The notes under the pieces: generated by a model
What the model was told of the DNA's origin: nothing
What the model saw: only the letters and a program-made list of their open reading frames with translations
Databases searched by the model: none
Assembly (NCBI RefSeq): GCF_014649655.1
Contig: NZ_BMTL01000007.1
Coordinates: forward strand, 238,228-302,227
Direction of reading: 5' to 3'
Source of the DNA: Streptomyces humidus
GTDB lineage: Bacteria; Actinomycetota; Actinomycetes; Streptomycetales; Streptomycetaceae
DNA: 64,000 nucleotides
Translations under genes and position numbers: made by a program
Shown: piece after piece, positions 7,808-15,812 of the stretch
Position numbering within the stretch: position 1 is the first letter of the stretch
Layout: each line of letters begins with the position of its first letter

Positions 7808-8841
7808 GCACCACCCCTTCCACCCGCGGCCGGCGCAGCCGGGCGCACGACGACGCCATCCAGGGCAAACCGCACGCCACCCCGGAGACGGAGGACACCA
7901 TGGGAGCTGACGAGACGCAGCTGCGCCGCGTCCTGTCCCGCATCGGTGTCCGGCCGCTCGGTCATGCCGAGCAGCCCGTCGACGAAGAGCCCGACGCCGC
8001 CGCCCACCCCGCCCCGGACCAGCAGCCCGTCGCCGCCACCCGGCGAAACCCGGCGGAGCCCGGCGGCGGCCGACTGCCCGCGCCCGGACAGACCATCGAC
8101 CTCACGGAGCCCCCTGAGCAGCAGGCCCGGGCGGACGAACCGACGCTCCCCGAGGAGCAGGACGACACGGCAGACCCGGCGCAGCCATCCGAGACGCGAC
8201 GCGTGGGTGAGGCGGCGAAGAGAGGGTGGCCGCCCCGCGTCCCCTGGCGTCGACACGAGGACAAGGACCAGGCCGAGGGCCCGGCCGCCGCGGCCGGCGA
8301 CGACGACCTCCCGCAGCCGGAAAGCGACCAGCCCGACTGGTACCGCGTCCAGAAGACCGACGATCCGCAGGCGCCGGACCCGGGCACCTACGAGGTGCAC
8401 AACCACTACTACGGCACTGGCCCGGACTCCTCAGCACCCGCAGGGGAAAGGGCCGGCCGGAGCCGCAACCGCGGCTCCCTCACGGCCTGGTGGGCGTCGC
8501 TCACGCCGCTGCAGCGGTTCATCCTCCACAACGGATCAGCCGCAACCGCCGGCGCCTGGGGCTGGGGCATGTTCACCGCCCAGTGGAACACCGGCCTACC
8601 CCAGTGGACGCTCGCCGTCATGCACGACGCTGCCGCCGGCAGCACAGAACCGTCCACCCCATTCATCGTCGGCGGCGGCGTGATCCTGCTCGCTGCAGTC
8701 GTCGGCGGCGGCATCACCGCCTTCGTGGAGAAGTGGCTGTACCGGCTGCCCTCGTTCTGCGCCGTCGTCCGCTTTCTCACCCACATCCCGGTCGCCTCCG
8801 CCGGGATCGCCGTTCTGTGGTTCTCCGCCCCCACCTTCTAA
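7804..8841 (+). CDS. Membrane protein of spread operon
   Basis: The product has 345 residues, beginning GTG in a four-base overlap with the preceding small gene. The first 220 residues are charged and proline-rich, predicted disordered and cytoplasmic. After a YEVHNHYYGTGP segment, the last 110 residues carry two to three hydrophobic helices (LTPLQRFILHNGSAATAGAW, FIVGGGVILLAAVVGGGITA, HIPVASAGIAVLWF). Similar two-part proteins are found in conjugative Streptomyces elements next to spread genes. A role in transfer is inferred from position only. Confidence 0.6.
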   Translation: MSTTPSTRGRRSRAHDDAIQGKPHATPETEDTMGADETQLRRVLSRIGVRPLGHAEQPVDEEPDAAAHPAPDQQPVAATRRNPAEPGGGRLPAPGQTIDLTEPPEQQARADEPTLPEEQDDTADPAQPSETRRVGEAAKRGWPPRVPWRRHEDKDQAEGPAAAAGDDDLPQPESDQPDWYRVQKTDDPQAPDPGTYEVHNHYYGTGPDSSAPAGERAGRSRNRGSLTAWWASLTPLQRFILHNGSAATAGAWGWGMFTAQWNTGLPQWTLAVMHDAAAGSTEPSTPFIVGGGVILLAAVVGGGITAFVEKWLYRLPSFCAVVRFLTHIPVASAGIAVLWFSAPTF

Positions 8842-8850
8842 GGGATACCC

Positions 8851-9291
8851 GTGACTAGCCTGCTCGCCGCCGGGGCCGGATCCAGCGCCCTCGGCCCGAT
8901 GTCCGCCACCACCATCAGCGTCATCCTGATCGTCACACTCATCTACGGCATCAAGGGGAAGGGCCGGAAGAAGCTGGCCCTTGGCCCCGCCCAAGCCGTC
9001 GGCTTCTTCGCCGAGCTCGCCTTCCTGCGCGCCGGCTCCTGGCCCCACGACCTCGGCACCGCCGTCCAGGACATCCCGCGGCAGGTGGCCGCGAACCCCG
9101 ACCTCGGCGGCATCGGCATGACCGGCGTGGTGATCATCCTGCTGGTGCTGTCCGCGTTCGCCCCCCTCGTGCCGTTCACCGGAGCCCTGTGGGGGATGCT
9201 CACCGCGGCCGCCATGTCCGCGGCGCAGGGCTCCATCTGGCGGGCTGTCATCTCCGTCGCCACCGCCGCGCTGTCCCTGGTGGGCGCATGA
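8851..9291 (+). CDS. Small integral membrane protein
   Basis: The protein has 146 residues with three or four hydrophobic helices (TTISVILIVTLIYGI near the N-terminus, TGVVIILLVLSAFAPLVPF in the middle and a C-terminal VISVATAALSLVGA). It starts GTG nine bases after the upstream stop and ends in an ATGA overlap with the next gene. It is therefore part of the same coupled membrane-protein operon. No named family is recognised. Confidence 0.65.
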   Translation: MTSLLAAGAGSSALGPMSATTISVILIVTLIYGIKGKGRKKLALGPAQAVGFFAELAFLRAGSWPHDLGTAVQDIPRQVAANPDLGGIGMTGVVIILLVLSAFAPLVPFTGALWGMLTAAAMSAAQGSIWRAVISVATAALSLVGA

Positions 9292-10154
9292 CCGGCAAGC
9301 CCGACGAGACTCGGCCCGGAAAGCCGGATACGACGAAGACCGCCAAGCGAGAACGACGGAAGCCCACGCTGGAGGAGATCCCCTTCGTCCGCGAGGTGCC
9401 CGTCGTGGCCAGCGCCACCATGGTCGTGCTGCGCTACGTGGGCGCCTGGCTGCGCGGAGGCGATGAGGAGAGCGGCGGGTTCGGAGTCCGCCTGCTCGCC
9501 CTCGGTGCCGCCGGCTACATCGCCCTCTACTTCGCGGAGAAACATCCCGGGCTCTGGTACGCCTACGGCGGCGCGGGCTTCCTCCTCGTCACGACCGTCG
9601 CCGTCCGCACCGGCCTGTCGGCCGGCCGAACCGTGAAGGACCTGGAAGCCGCCCAAGCTCCCACCGTCGCCGAGGAGGAGCAACCGAGCACCGACATCCA
9701 AAACGATCATGAAATGGCGGGGGAGGAGGACCTCGAAGCGGAGCCGCTCACCGTCAGCCCGGCCGAAGCGGACGCGGCGTTCGGCTTGTTCGTCGAGCAC
9801 AACGTCGCCTTCGCCGTCCGAACGGATCCCAAGGGCGACCGAAAGGGCGTCCACACCGACACCCTCCTCAAGATCCTCCACGCGAAGGAGATGCTGACCG
9901 ACTGGACCGAACCCATGCTGAGGCAGAAGTGCAAGTCCCTCGGCATCCCCGTGCGCAAGCAGATGGGCATCCGGGGCCGGAACTACTTCGGGGTCCACAT
10001 CGAGGACTTCGAGCAGTCCCTCGGCAGGGCCGTACGCGTACCCCCGCAACTGGTCCCAGACCTCACCGCGAACGCCCCCACCCCACCCCCGTCCGAGCCC
10101 CCCGCCCCACCCTCCGAGATCACCCTCATCCAGCCCCCTGCAGGAGCCGGCTGA
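9288..10154 (+). CDS. Membrane protein with C-terminal winged-helix-like part
   Basis: The protein has 288 residues. Two hydrophobic helices (VRLLALGAAGYIALYFA and YAYGGAGFLLVTTVAVRTG) lie at about residues 65-105. After an acidic linker comes a folded segment, about 160-255 (EADAAFGLFVEHNVAFAV, LLKILHAKEMLTDW, LRQKCKSLGIPVRKQMGIRG), whose helix pattern resembles a winged helix. A proline-rich tail ends the chain. It is the last gene of the coupled spread operon and ends 140 bases before a strong hairpin. A DNA-binding membrane protein in plasmid spread is a reasonable inference. Confidence 0.6.
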   Translation: MTGKPDETRPGKPDTTKTAKRERRKPTLEEIPFVREVPVVASATMVVLRYVGAWLRGGDEESGGFGVRLLALGAAGYIALYFAEKHPGLWYAYGGAGFLLVTTVAVRTGLSAGRTVKDLEAAQAPTVAEEEQPSTDIQNDHEMAGEEDLEAEPLTVSPAEADAAFGLFVEHNVAFAVRTDPKGDRKGVHTDTLLKILHAKEMLTDWTEPMLRQKCKSLGIPVRKQMGIRGRNYFGVHIEDFEQSLGRAVRVPPQLVPDLTANAPTPPPSEPPAPPSEITLIQPPAGAG

Positions 10155-10295
10155 ACCACCCGCCGCCGCCCCCTGCCGGCCGCCGTCCGGAGGGGGCGGC
10201 TCGGCGCTCACAACAGGCCTTCCCCCGGCTTCCACTCCCCTACCGGGCAGAGGGCAGACCACCCCCTACTAGCCGCATCTACGACTGCCTGACCT

Positions 10296-10322
10296 GCGCA
10301 TCTATCCCAGCGATAGATGCGC
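10296..10322. terminator. Perfect hairpin after the spread operon
   Basis: GCGCATCTATC (10296-10306) and GATAGATGCGC (10312-10322) form an 11-bp perfect inverted repeat with a five-base loop. It lies 140 bases after the operon and 110 before the next start. There is no T-run, which is common for Streptomyces terminators. It could also be an operator for the 78-residue gene. The rest of 10155-10431 shows no gene. Confidence 0.5.
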
Positions 10323-10431
10323 CTATCGCGCCCATCTACCGCGCCCTACCGGCTTGTTCCCGTCCCGCCGCGCGCGCCCGCCCGGTACGGTCGAAGCACA
10401 CTTCAGAGGACCAGTGGAGGGGGAGCCCGCG

Positions 10432-10668
10432 GTGGCATGGCGGTACGGGTGCGGCCCGTGCGAGGTCACGACAGGATGGCTGCCCAAGGACCAGGCCTCC
10501 GCCAAGCGGGATGAGCACCGGGATACCGTTCACGCCGGCATGATCCCGACGGTCGAGGTCTTCGAATCCAACGCCCGGCCGATCGCCAAAGATCCGGCCG
10601 CCCTGCGCATGTGGGCGATCATCGCAGCCGTCTGCGTGATCGCCTGGATCACCCAGAACATTCGCTGA
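10432..10668 (+). CDS. Small single-pass membrane protein with CxxC
   Basis: The start GTG 10432 is chosen because GTGGAGGGGGA lies just upstream. The 78-residue product carries Cys7 and Cys10 (a CGPC pair) and a C-terminal hydrophobic helix (MWAIIAAVCVIAWI), so it is probably tail-anchored with its zinc- or redox-type CxxC in the cytoplasm. No family is recognised. Confidence 0.55.
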   Translation: MAWRYGCGPCEVTTGWLPKDQASAKRDEHRDTVHAGMIPTVEVFESNARPIAKDPAALRMWAIIAAVCVIAWITQNIR

Positions 10669-10740
10669 CCGGGGCCGCCTAGTGGCGCCTCCTGCCCCGT
10701 CCCGGCCAACCAGCGCCTGACGAAAGCCCAGTGAGGTCGC

Positions 10741-10856
10741 GCGCTCAACTGGACGTTGCGTATTGAGCATTCAATGTGTAATGTGGATCTCGACGGAGAA
10801 AGTTCCGCATCCGTGTCACACGCAGCTCGCCTACGACACCTGTAGCAGTTGAGCGC
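10741..10856. promoter_or_regulatory. Lipoprotein promoter region flanked by an 11-bp inverted repeat
   Basis: GCGCTCAACTG (10741-10751) and CAGTTGAGCGC (10846-10856) are perfect inverted copies bracketing the upstream region of the lipoprotein gene. Between them lie a small dyad, ATTGA-GCAT-TCAAT, and the AT-rich TGTGTAATGTGG, a plausible -10 area. Paired distant sites suggest looping repression, but no regulator is identified. Confidence 0.4.
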
Positions 10857-10882
10857 ACCCACACACCTTCCGGGAGTCCACC

Positions 10883-11440
10883 GTGACCACGCCCCGCACT
10901 CTCACGCTCGGCACCGCCATAACGACCGCCGCGCTCCTCGCCCTCACCGGCTGCGCCAATAAGCCCGTTACGCACGGCGAGGTCATCGACAAGCGCGGCT
11001 ACGCCGGTCGCTGGATCCCCGAGTACAAGGACGTGTACCGCCAGGACTGCTCGACCATCCGCACCAGCTCGTTCACTGCCACCTCCTTCGCGGGCCACAG
11101 CGGCGGCTCCAGCGGCGGCTCCAGCGGCGGCAAGTCCAGCGGCGGCAAGTCCAGCTCGTCGGGCGGCACAGGCAAGAAGAACAACAACACCACCACCGGC
11201 GGCTCCGGCGGCACCCCGCCCGGCAAGTCGCTCACGAACGGAGGTACCTCCGGCACCACCAAGCCCGACAGCAGCCAGCCCACCAAGCAGTGCCAGCGCA
11301 AGTACGTGGGCCGGAACCAGACCGGTCAGCACTGGCAAGCAGGCAAGTGGGAGCTCCGGCTCCGCGACGGCGACCGAACCGGATGGATCACGGTCTCCGA
11401 GACCACCTACAACGACACCGATCTCCACGACCGCATCTGA
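10883..11440 (+). CDS. Secreted lipoprotein with Gly/Ser linker
   Basis: The product has 185 residues. It begins with a signal peptide and lipobox (LLALTGC, lipidated Cys at about 24), placing it on the outer face of the membrane. A long GGS/GGK low-complexity linker fills about residues 72-130. The C-terminal domain has a Cys (TKQCQRKYVGR) that could pair with Cys53 (YRQDCSTIR), then a beta-rich end (WELRLRDGDRTGWITVSE). Related short lipoproteins with a split Cys domain are common on Streptomyces plasmids; their role is not known. Start GTG 10883 follows GGGAG. Confidence 0.7.
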   Translation: MTTPRTLTLGTAITTAALLALTGCANKPVTHGEVIDKRGYAGRWIPEYKDVYRQDCSTIRTSSFTATSFAGHSGGSSGGSSGGKSSGGKSSSSGGTGKKNNNTTTGGSGGTPPGKSLTNGGTSGTTKPDSSQPTKQCQRKYVGRNQTGQHWQAGKWELRLRDGDRTGWITVSETTYNDTDLHDRI

Positions 11441-11471
11441 CGGCCCCCAGAGACCCAGAGGGAGATCCGTC

Positions 11472-11996
11472 ATGCCCGACGCACGCCAGTACACGCGTTA
11501 CAGCATCTACATGCTGGAGCCGCACGCTGAATATGCGACCGCCGAGAACGGCCACATCCCGATCGAGGCCATCGCCGAGCGCGTCTACGGCAAGCCGTAC
11601 AACTCGCTGCGCGGCTGTCAGCGGGACGACGAGCACATCCCCAATGACAGCGTGAAATTGTACGAACTCGCCTCCGAGGGGGACTACGAGGAGGCGCTCG
11701 ACCAGTTCGATGAGGCGAGGGTGTACTTGGGCTGGGACTCCGGTATCGGTGAGGTCGTTTACAAGACCGGCATGACCGAGCTGGACTACTGGCTGAGTAT
11801 CCGCGTCGCTGACGAGAACACACCAGCCACCGCCGAGGCGAACCCGCCCGATACGCAAGACCTTGAGAACGCCGTGTTCGAGAGCCGATTCTTCGCCGAT
11901 CGCGCCTTCTCCCCGTCGCTGAACCTGATCCTCGCCGATCTCATCCGCCGTGGCGAACTCCCGCGCGGTGACTACCTGTTCCGGCACTGGTGGTGA
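11472..11996 (+). CDS. Hypothetical acidic protein
   Basis: The product has 174 acidic residues, rich in aromatic amino acids, without signal or membrane segments. It starts ATG 31 bases after the lipoprotein stop, preceded by GAGGGAGATCC, so it is probably co-transcribed with it. No family is recognised. Its predicted fold is alpha/beta with a C-terminal helical end (LNLILADLIRRGELPRGDYL). Confidence 0.65.
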   Translation: MPDARQYTRYSIYMLEPHAEYATAENGHIPIEAIAERVYGKPYNSLRGCQRDDEHIPNDSVKLYELASEGDYEEALDQFDEARVYLGWDSGIGEVVYKTGMTELDYWLSIRVADENTPATAEANPPDTQDLENAVFESRFFADRAFSPSLNLILADLIRRGELPRGDYLFRHWW

Positions 11997-12118
11997 TTGA
12001 AGCGGGACGAAATCTGATGCCACAGAGCCCCGACGAGGCCCACCTGGCCCTCTTCCCTGGCGATCCGCTGCCACGCGACCAGTTACCCGCCCCCAGCACA
12101 CCCGCCCCGACTACCTCC

Positions 12119-12150
12119 GATGCGGGGCCACCACCTGGTGGCCCCGCATC
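12119..12150. terminator. 15-bp stem hairpin
   Basis: GATGCGGGGCCACCA (12119-12133) pairs perfectly with TGGTGGCCCCGCATC (12136-12150) across two bases. It lies about 120 bases after the acidic-protein stop and just before the next start. It is the strongest simple hairpin in this part of the window and probably ends the lipoprotein transcript. Confidence 0.65.
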
Positions 12151-12169
12151 ATCCAGTGGGAGACACCAA

Positions 12170-12424
12170 ATGCACCCCTTCGTTCTCGGAGCCGCCGTCA
12201 CCCTGCTCGGCCTCGCCTTCTGCCGGCGACTGACCCGGCGACCGCACTGCCCCTGGTGTGCCACAGCCTCCGCCTGGCCCACCTCCCAGCACGACCCCCT
12301 GCACTGCCGTGGCTACGTCCAAGAACGCCGCCGCGACCGCCTCCGCGACATTGCGCACGGACGCCCGGTCCCGGAACCGAACCCCTGGGGCCACGCACAT
12401 CTCCTTGACGAGGAACGACGCTAA
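12170..12424 (+). CDS. Small membrane protein with CxxC
   Basis: The product has 84 residues. An N-terminal hydrophobic helix (MHPFVLGAAVTLLGLAFC) is followed by a HCPWC pair and a His/Cys-containing tail. The ATG at 12170 is chosen because GGGAGA lies upstream and the terminator-like hairpin ends just before it. Longer in-frame starts at 11990 and 12017 would read through the hairpin. Confidence 0.5.
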   Translation: MHPFVLGAAVTLLGLAFCRRLTRRPHCPWCATASAWPTSQHDPLHCRGYVQERRRDRLRDIAHGRPVPEPNPWGHAHLLDEERR

Positions 12425-12508
12425 CCGCGACGCACGCTCCGTCACGCCACCCTCGCGCGGCCACACGCTCCGTCCAGCCGCTTCACACAGCCCACCAGAT
12501 GAGGACCG

Positions 12509-12781
12509 ATGGCTCGCTGCCCCGCCGCACTCCCGACGACTCCCGCCCCCTGCGCCGGCCCCATCGTCGTCACCGTGCTCGACCAGGACAACGCCGGCGC
12601 CGACGGTTGCGAACACCACGCCGCACACCTCCTCGCCGCCCTCGACCGCGGCCGCGTCTTCGCACTGCCCCACGCCCCCGCCGGAGCCGCGCACCGCGTC
12701 TTCAAGGCCGCAGCTCCGCAGGACGTCCGCCTTCACCGCCTGGCCGACGCCATCGTGACCTCGCCTGCAACGCCCCGATGA
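12509..12781 (+). CDS. Small hypothetical protein, His/Cys-containing
   Basis: The product has 90 residues, with CPAALPTTPAPC at the start and a DGCEHHAAHLLAAL motif in the middle. This may be a small metal site, and a helical end follows. Its stop overlaps the ATG of the next gene (ATGA), suggesting translational coupling. No family is recognised. Confidence 0.55.
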   Translation: MARCPAALPTTPAPCAGPIVVTVLDQDNAGADGCEHHAAHLLAALDRGRVFALPHAPAGAAHRVFKAAAPQDVRLHRLADAIVTSPATPR

Positions 12782-13809
12782 AACGCGGGCCGACCAGGCC
12801 CCGCACACCAGTCACCCTGAAGGGAACCTCCGTGCTTGTCGGCCAGCACCCCGAACACGCCGTAAGGGCGTACCGCAACGAACGCCCGTCCATAACCCGG
12901 CTCATCCTCGAAGCGCGCTGGGCGCACTACCGCCTCACCGACACTCTGGAACACGACCCCGACAGCAACGCCGTCCCCGCCCTGCGCCGCTTCCATCTCC
13001 TGCACGCCGGCGCGCTCGTCGACGTCCTCGCCCTGCGCACCCAAGACCCCGACCTCTACGAAGCCGCCCGCGACCACGGCGCCCTCCTCCGCAAGGTCGA
13101 CGGCCTGGCCCTCGACGACCACCCCCACAACGGCCTCAACCACCTGCGGGCCCAATACGCCCGACTCCACCACCACACCCATGGCCACGCATACCGAGCA
13201 CCCCACGCCACTGACGACTCTCTGCCGCACCAGCGCCCGTTCCGCCGATCCGGCCCCCGGCTGGTCCGCCAAATGCTCGACACCTACGCCTGGGCCAACC
13301 TCGGCCTCACACCCCTCTTCCCCGCCGTCGACGTCGCCAGCGAACAACGGCAACACCTCATGACCCGCGGGCTCCTCCTCGACTGGGCCGCCACCGCGTC
13401 ACCGGCCGACAACGCCGCAGCGGCGGCCGCGGCCACCGCCGGCCACGCCCTGCGCGCCCTCGACCGCCGGGCCGCCCTGAGCGACCTACGCGCCCGCGCC
13501 TACCTCCTGGACGCCTTCCGCGACTTCGACGACCATGACGAAGACGACCACCCGCACCCCCACGACTGCGCAGGGGGCTGCGACGGCACCGGCGAAGTCC
13601 TCACCGTGCTCACCTGGGAGCACCACGGCACCGCAGTCCACCAAGAGCCAATCCAGTGCTTCGGCGCCCCCACCGCCCACGCCCCGGACTGCACCACCTG
13701 TGAGGGCCACGGCTTCACCTACACGTCCGGCTACCGCGAGCTCTGCCTCGATGGGCGCATCGCCGACAACGGGCCGGTCGCGACCACCGTGTCGCCGCAG
13801 GGAGCATGA
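12778..13809 (+). CDS. Hypothetical protein with C-terminal zinc-ribbon-like motifs
   Basis: The product has 343 residues, mostly helical, with many Ala, His and Arg. Near the C-terminus are CAGGCDGTG and CTTCEGHG pairs, about 40 residues apart. These resemble half-copies of the CxxCxGxG zinc repeats of DnaJ-type chaperones, so a single zinc-bound module is likely. Without a J domain it is not DnaJ. It is coupled to the preceding 90-residue gene and is the last gene before the repeat-rich non-coding region. Confidence 0.6.
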   Translation: MKRGPTRPRTPVTLKGTSVLVGQHPEHAVRAYRNERPSITRLILEARWAHYRLTDTLEHDPDSNAVPALRRFHLLHAGALVDVLALRTQDPDLYEAARDHGALLRKVDGLALDDHPHNGLNHLRAQYARLHHHTHGHAYRAPHATDDSLPHQRPFRRSGPRLVRQMLDTYAWANLGLTPLFPAVDVASEQRQHLMTRGLLLDWAATASPADNAAAAAAATAGHALRALDRRAALSDLRARAYLLDAFRDFDDHDEDDHPHPHDCAGGCDGTGEVLTVLTWEHHGTAVHQEPIQCFGAPTAHAPDCTTCEGHGFTYTSGYRELCLDGRIADNGPVATTVSPQGA

Positions 13810-13899
13810 CCCCACAACGTCTCAGCCGGCCAGAACCGCCGACACCGAACTGCCCGCCCGACCTGCGCCGGCCCTCCCGGAGCCACTCCCTCGGACTGT

Positions 13900-14085
13900 G
13901 ATTTCTCTCCCCCAACCCGAGAGGGGGAGAAATCTCCCCCACCACAGCTACTGAGAAATCTCCCCCCTGACCACTGAGAAATCTCCCCCCCTGGAAGGGG
14001 GGAGATTTCTCCTCCCCGAGAACGCAACTGCCGTGGGGGCGACTTCTCCCCCCTCCGACATCCGGGGAGGGGGGAGAAATCACCC
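13900..14085. repeat. Palindromic GGGGAGAAATC repeat array
   Basis: Half-sites of the form GGGGGAGAAATC/GATTTCTCCCCC occur six or seven times in 190 bases. There is a perfect palindrome GGGGGAGAAATCTCCCCC at about 13923-13940, two copies of GAGAAATCTCCCCCC (near 13953 and 13976), an inverted GGGGGGAGATTTCTCC near 13996, and GGGGGGAGAAATC near 14068. Arrays like this are bound by plasmid replication, partition or transfer proteins. No protein can be assigned. Confidence 0.65.
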
Positions 14086-14130
14086 CCACGCGAAAGTCAG
14101 GACTCGCCCCCGCAGACCACCGCCAAAAGC

Positions 14131-14214
14131 CAACTTGCCCTACAACTTGCCCCACAACATGCCCTGCAACTTGCTCTACAGCTTGCCTTTCAACTTGCCC
14201 CACAACTTGCCCCC
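14131..14214. repeat. Seven 12-bp tandem repeats, CAACTTGCCCYA
   Basis: Seven head-to-tail units follow exactly every 12 bases from 14131. Units 1, 2, 6 and 7 share CAACTTGCCC, unit 3 has CAACATGCCC, and units 4 and 5 are more diverged. A single GGTCAAGGGG iteron follows at 14256-14265. Short tandem repeats in plasmids are usually initiator sites or, in Streptomyces, cis-acting transfer loci recognised by TraB translocases. The unit differs from the TraB recognition words I know, so the role is open. Confidence 0.7.
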
Positions 14215-14299
14215 ACGCTGCGCCCCCGACACGGAAACCTGCACTTCAGGGGGACGGTCAAGGGGCTTGGGACGCGCCGACTACTTCTCTACGAGACCC

Positions 14300-14640
14300 C
14301 CAAGGGCAATGAGGACATCAGCGAAGAGCTACAGGCGAACGACAGGAAGGAGGAAGCCGGCGGGGAGAGGAAGAAGCGACACGGATGGGAGAGCAGCAGC
14401 AGGACGGGAGGAGAGGGGGAAGAGGAGCAGCGAAGAGCGAGAGCGGGCGGAGCGACAACAGCAAGCGAGAGGAAAGCAGCAGAGCACAAGAGCCGAAGAG
14501 GTAGAGGAACAGAGGGAGCAGACAACGACAGACGAGACACGGACAGACCACGAAGCACGAGACAGGAAGGGAGAACGGAAGCGGGACGGCCCAGGGACGG
14601 CGAGCATGAGACAGAGAGCCGCAACGGTGTGGAGAGGGTC
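14300..14640. other. Purine-rich strand-asymmetric tract
   Basis: Over roughly 340 bases the + strand is made mostly of A and G (GAGGAAG, GAGAGGAAAGC, GACAGACGAGAC words). It loses the third-position G/C bias of all neighbouring genes in every frame. A frame reading Arg/Glu/Lys/Gln is open, but no start or ribosome site supports it. Such tracts favour unusual DNA structure or easy melting, as near replication or transfer origins. Confidence 0.5.
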
Positions 14641-14681
14641 GGGGAGTTGAGCAGGTCGCCGAGGGCTGCGGAACGCAAGCG

Positions 14682-14710
14682 GCCCCGCCCAGCGAAACGC
14701 TGAGCGGGGC
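14682..14710. terminator. Hairpin terminator for the small - strand gene
   Basis: CCCCGCCCAGCG and CGCTGAGCGGGG pair across AAA with one mismatch (14683-14709, extended by one pair). The hairpin lies about 55 bases beyond the stop of the - strand gene ending at 14764. Confidence 0.55.
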
Positions 14711-14763
14711 GCGAGCAAGGGGGGCGGGGGAGGGGCGCGCCGGGAGGGGAGCGGCGCGCGAGA

Positions 14764-14928
14764 TTACGAGGCTGCCCGGAGCATCCGCCGCGCGGCGGCC
14801 CGGCCGCTGGCGCTGACGCGCTCCGCCGCGTGCAGTCGCAGTGCCCGCGCTCGCATGAACGCGGCGGCGGCCTCGGGGTCGCCACTCGCTGCGCGGGCAA
14901 GCAACTCCGTGATCTTGCTGTCAGTCAT
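14764..14928 (-). CDS. Small hypothetical helical protein (54 aa)
   Basis: The ATG at 14928 (MTDSKITELLARAASGD) is preceded by AAAGGACCCCTG. The product is one amphipathic helical chain rich in Ala and Arg. A hairpin follows the gene and another separates it from the upstream gene. No function is recognised; the ribosome site and codon bias support it. Confidence 0.55.
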   Translation of the reverse strand: MTDSKITELLARAASGDPEAAAAFMRARALRLHAAERVSASGRAAARRMLRAAS

Positions 14929-14963
14929 CAGGGGTCCTTTCGGTGGCGCAACGGGTCGAACTA

Positions 14964-14990
14964 GGGTGCCGCCCCGGCGGGGCGGCACCC
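14964..14990. terminator. 12-bp hairpin between two - strand genes
   Basis: GGGTGCCGCCCC and GGGGCGGCACCC pair perfectly across three bases. It sits between the stop at 14996 and the start at 14928 and probably ends, or attenuates, transcription of the upstream gene. Confidence 0.65.
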
Positions 14991-14995
14991 GGTGC

Positions 14996-15379
14996 TTAGA
15001 ACCGAGCCGCCCCACAGCCGAGGTCATCGCGGGCAAGGTCCCGAAGCGCGGACAGTTCACCGTGCGTCCCGCACTCGACACATGTGCCGCCGCGCCGGTC
15101 CCCGCCGGACTCGAAGTCCCCGATGCGGATGATGTGCGGACGGGCTATGGGGGTCTTGATGATGGACACGATCAGGCCGGACTCGGGACGCGCGGCGGCG
15201 CGCTGCGCGAAGTACTCCATGCGCTCCTGGATGTCCTCCAGGTCCTGCTCGGCGAAAATCCAGGTCAGTCGCTCCAGGGAGCCGGGCTCACCGTACGGAA
15301 GCCCGGTCGCGGGGCACATCGCCGACTTCTCGGTGACGGGCGTAGCGACATTCGGCGAACGGCGAAGCAGGGCAAACAT
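14996..15379 (-). CDS. Hypothetical protein with two CxxC-like pairs
   Basis: The product has 127 residues from ATG 15379, with GGGAGATTCC upstream. It contains a helical middle (LTWIFAEQDLEDIQERMEYF), a beta segment (GLIVSIIKTPIARPHIIRIGDF) and, near the end, CVECGTHG. The start is preceded by a good sigma-70-like promoter and the gene is followed by a hairpin, so it is a single-gene unit. No family is recognised. Confidence 0.6.
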   Translation of the reverse strand: MFALLRRSPNVATPVTEKSAMCPATGLPYGEPGSLERLTWIFAEQDLEDIQERMEYFAQRAAARPESGLIVSIIKTPIARPHIIRIGDFESGGDRRGGTCVECGTHGELSALRDLARDDLGCGAARF

Positions 15380-15417
15380 GGAATCTCCCAGGGTGGCGGC
15401 GACTGGCTGATGTGATA

Positions 15418-15446
15418 ACACTACACAATGAAAAGGAAATAAGCAA
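15418..15446 (-). promoter_or_regulatory. Sigma-70-like promoter
   Basis: Read on the - strand, TTGCTT (15441-15446) and TAGTGT (15418-15423) are separated by 17 bases, about 40 bases upstream of the ATG at 15379. The surrounding sequence is unusually AT-rich for this replicon. The rest of the gap, 15450-15812, shows no convincing gene. Confidence 0.5.
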
Positions 15447-15812
15447 CAGCGCGGACCGACGGTAGGCGGGGTGGCCCGGCCCCGGTGAGTGCGGTGTGGA
15501 TTCCCGGCCCTGATCTGGTGCGCTTCGGGATGTGAGCTGGGCACACGTGGTCAAGCTGGATAGTCCGGACCGAAGTGCGCGTGGTACCTGACCTCTGGAG
15601 GTTGCGTTCTGTTCGGCTATGGCCAACGATGTGTGGCCCTGTGAGCTGCGAGTTCGTGACTGAGCTGGAAAGTCACAGCTACCACGAGAATCCCTGTGGA
15701 TTGTCTTGCGTTTGTGCAGGTCAGAGACGTGCGGGGGAGTGCGGTGTAACTGGTCGGGTGACCGAAGCGTCGGCTTGAGGGAACAGGCGAGCGTCCCGCC
15801 TGGCGAGGTGGC

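Noticed and set aside
11990..12169. Longer N-terminus for the small membrane protein at 12170
   Set aside because: It would translate through a 15-bp terminator-like stem and has a weaker ribosome site than ATG 12170.
14131..14214. 12-bp tandem repeats as a CRISPR array
   Set aside because: There are no spacers; the units are contiguous, and no cas gene is present.
14033..14650. Arg/Glu-rich coiled protein in the purine tract
   Set aside because: The frame lacks a start with a ribosome site and lacks third-position G/C bias.
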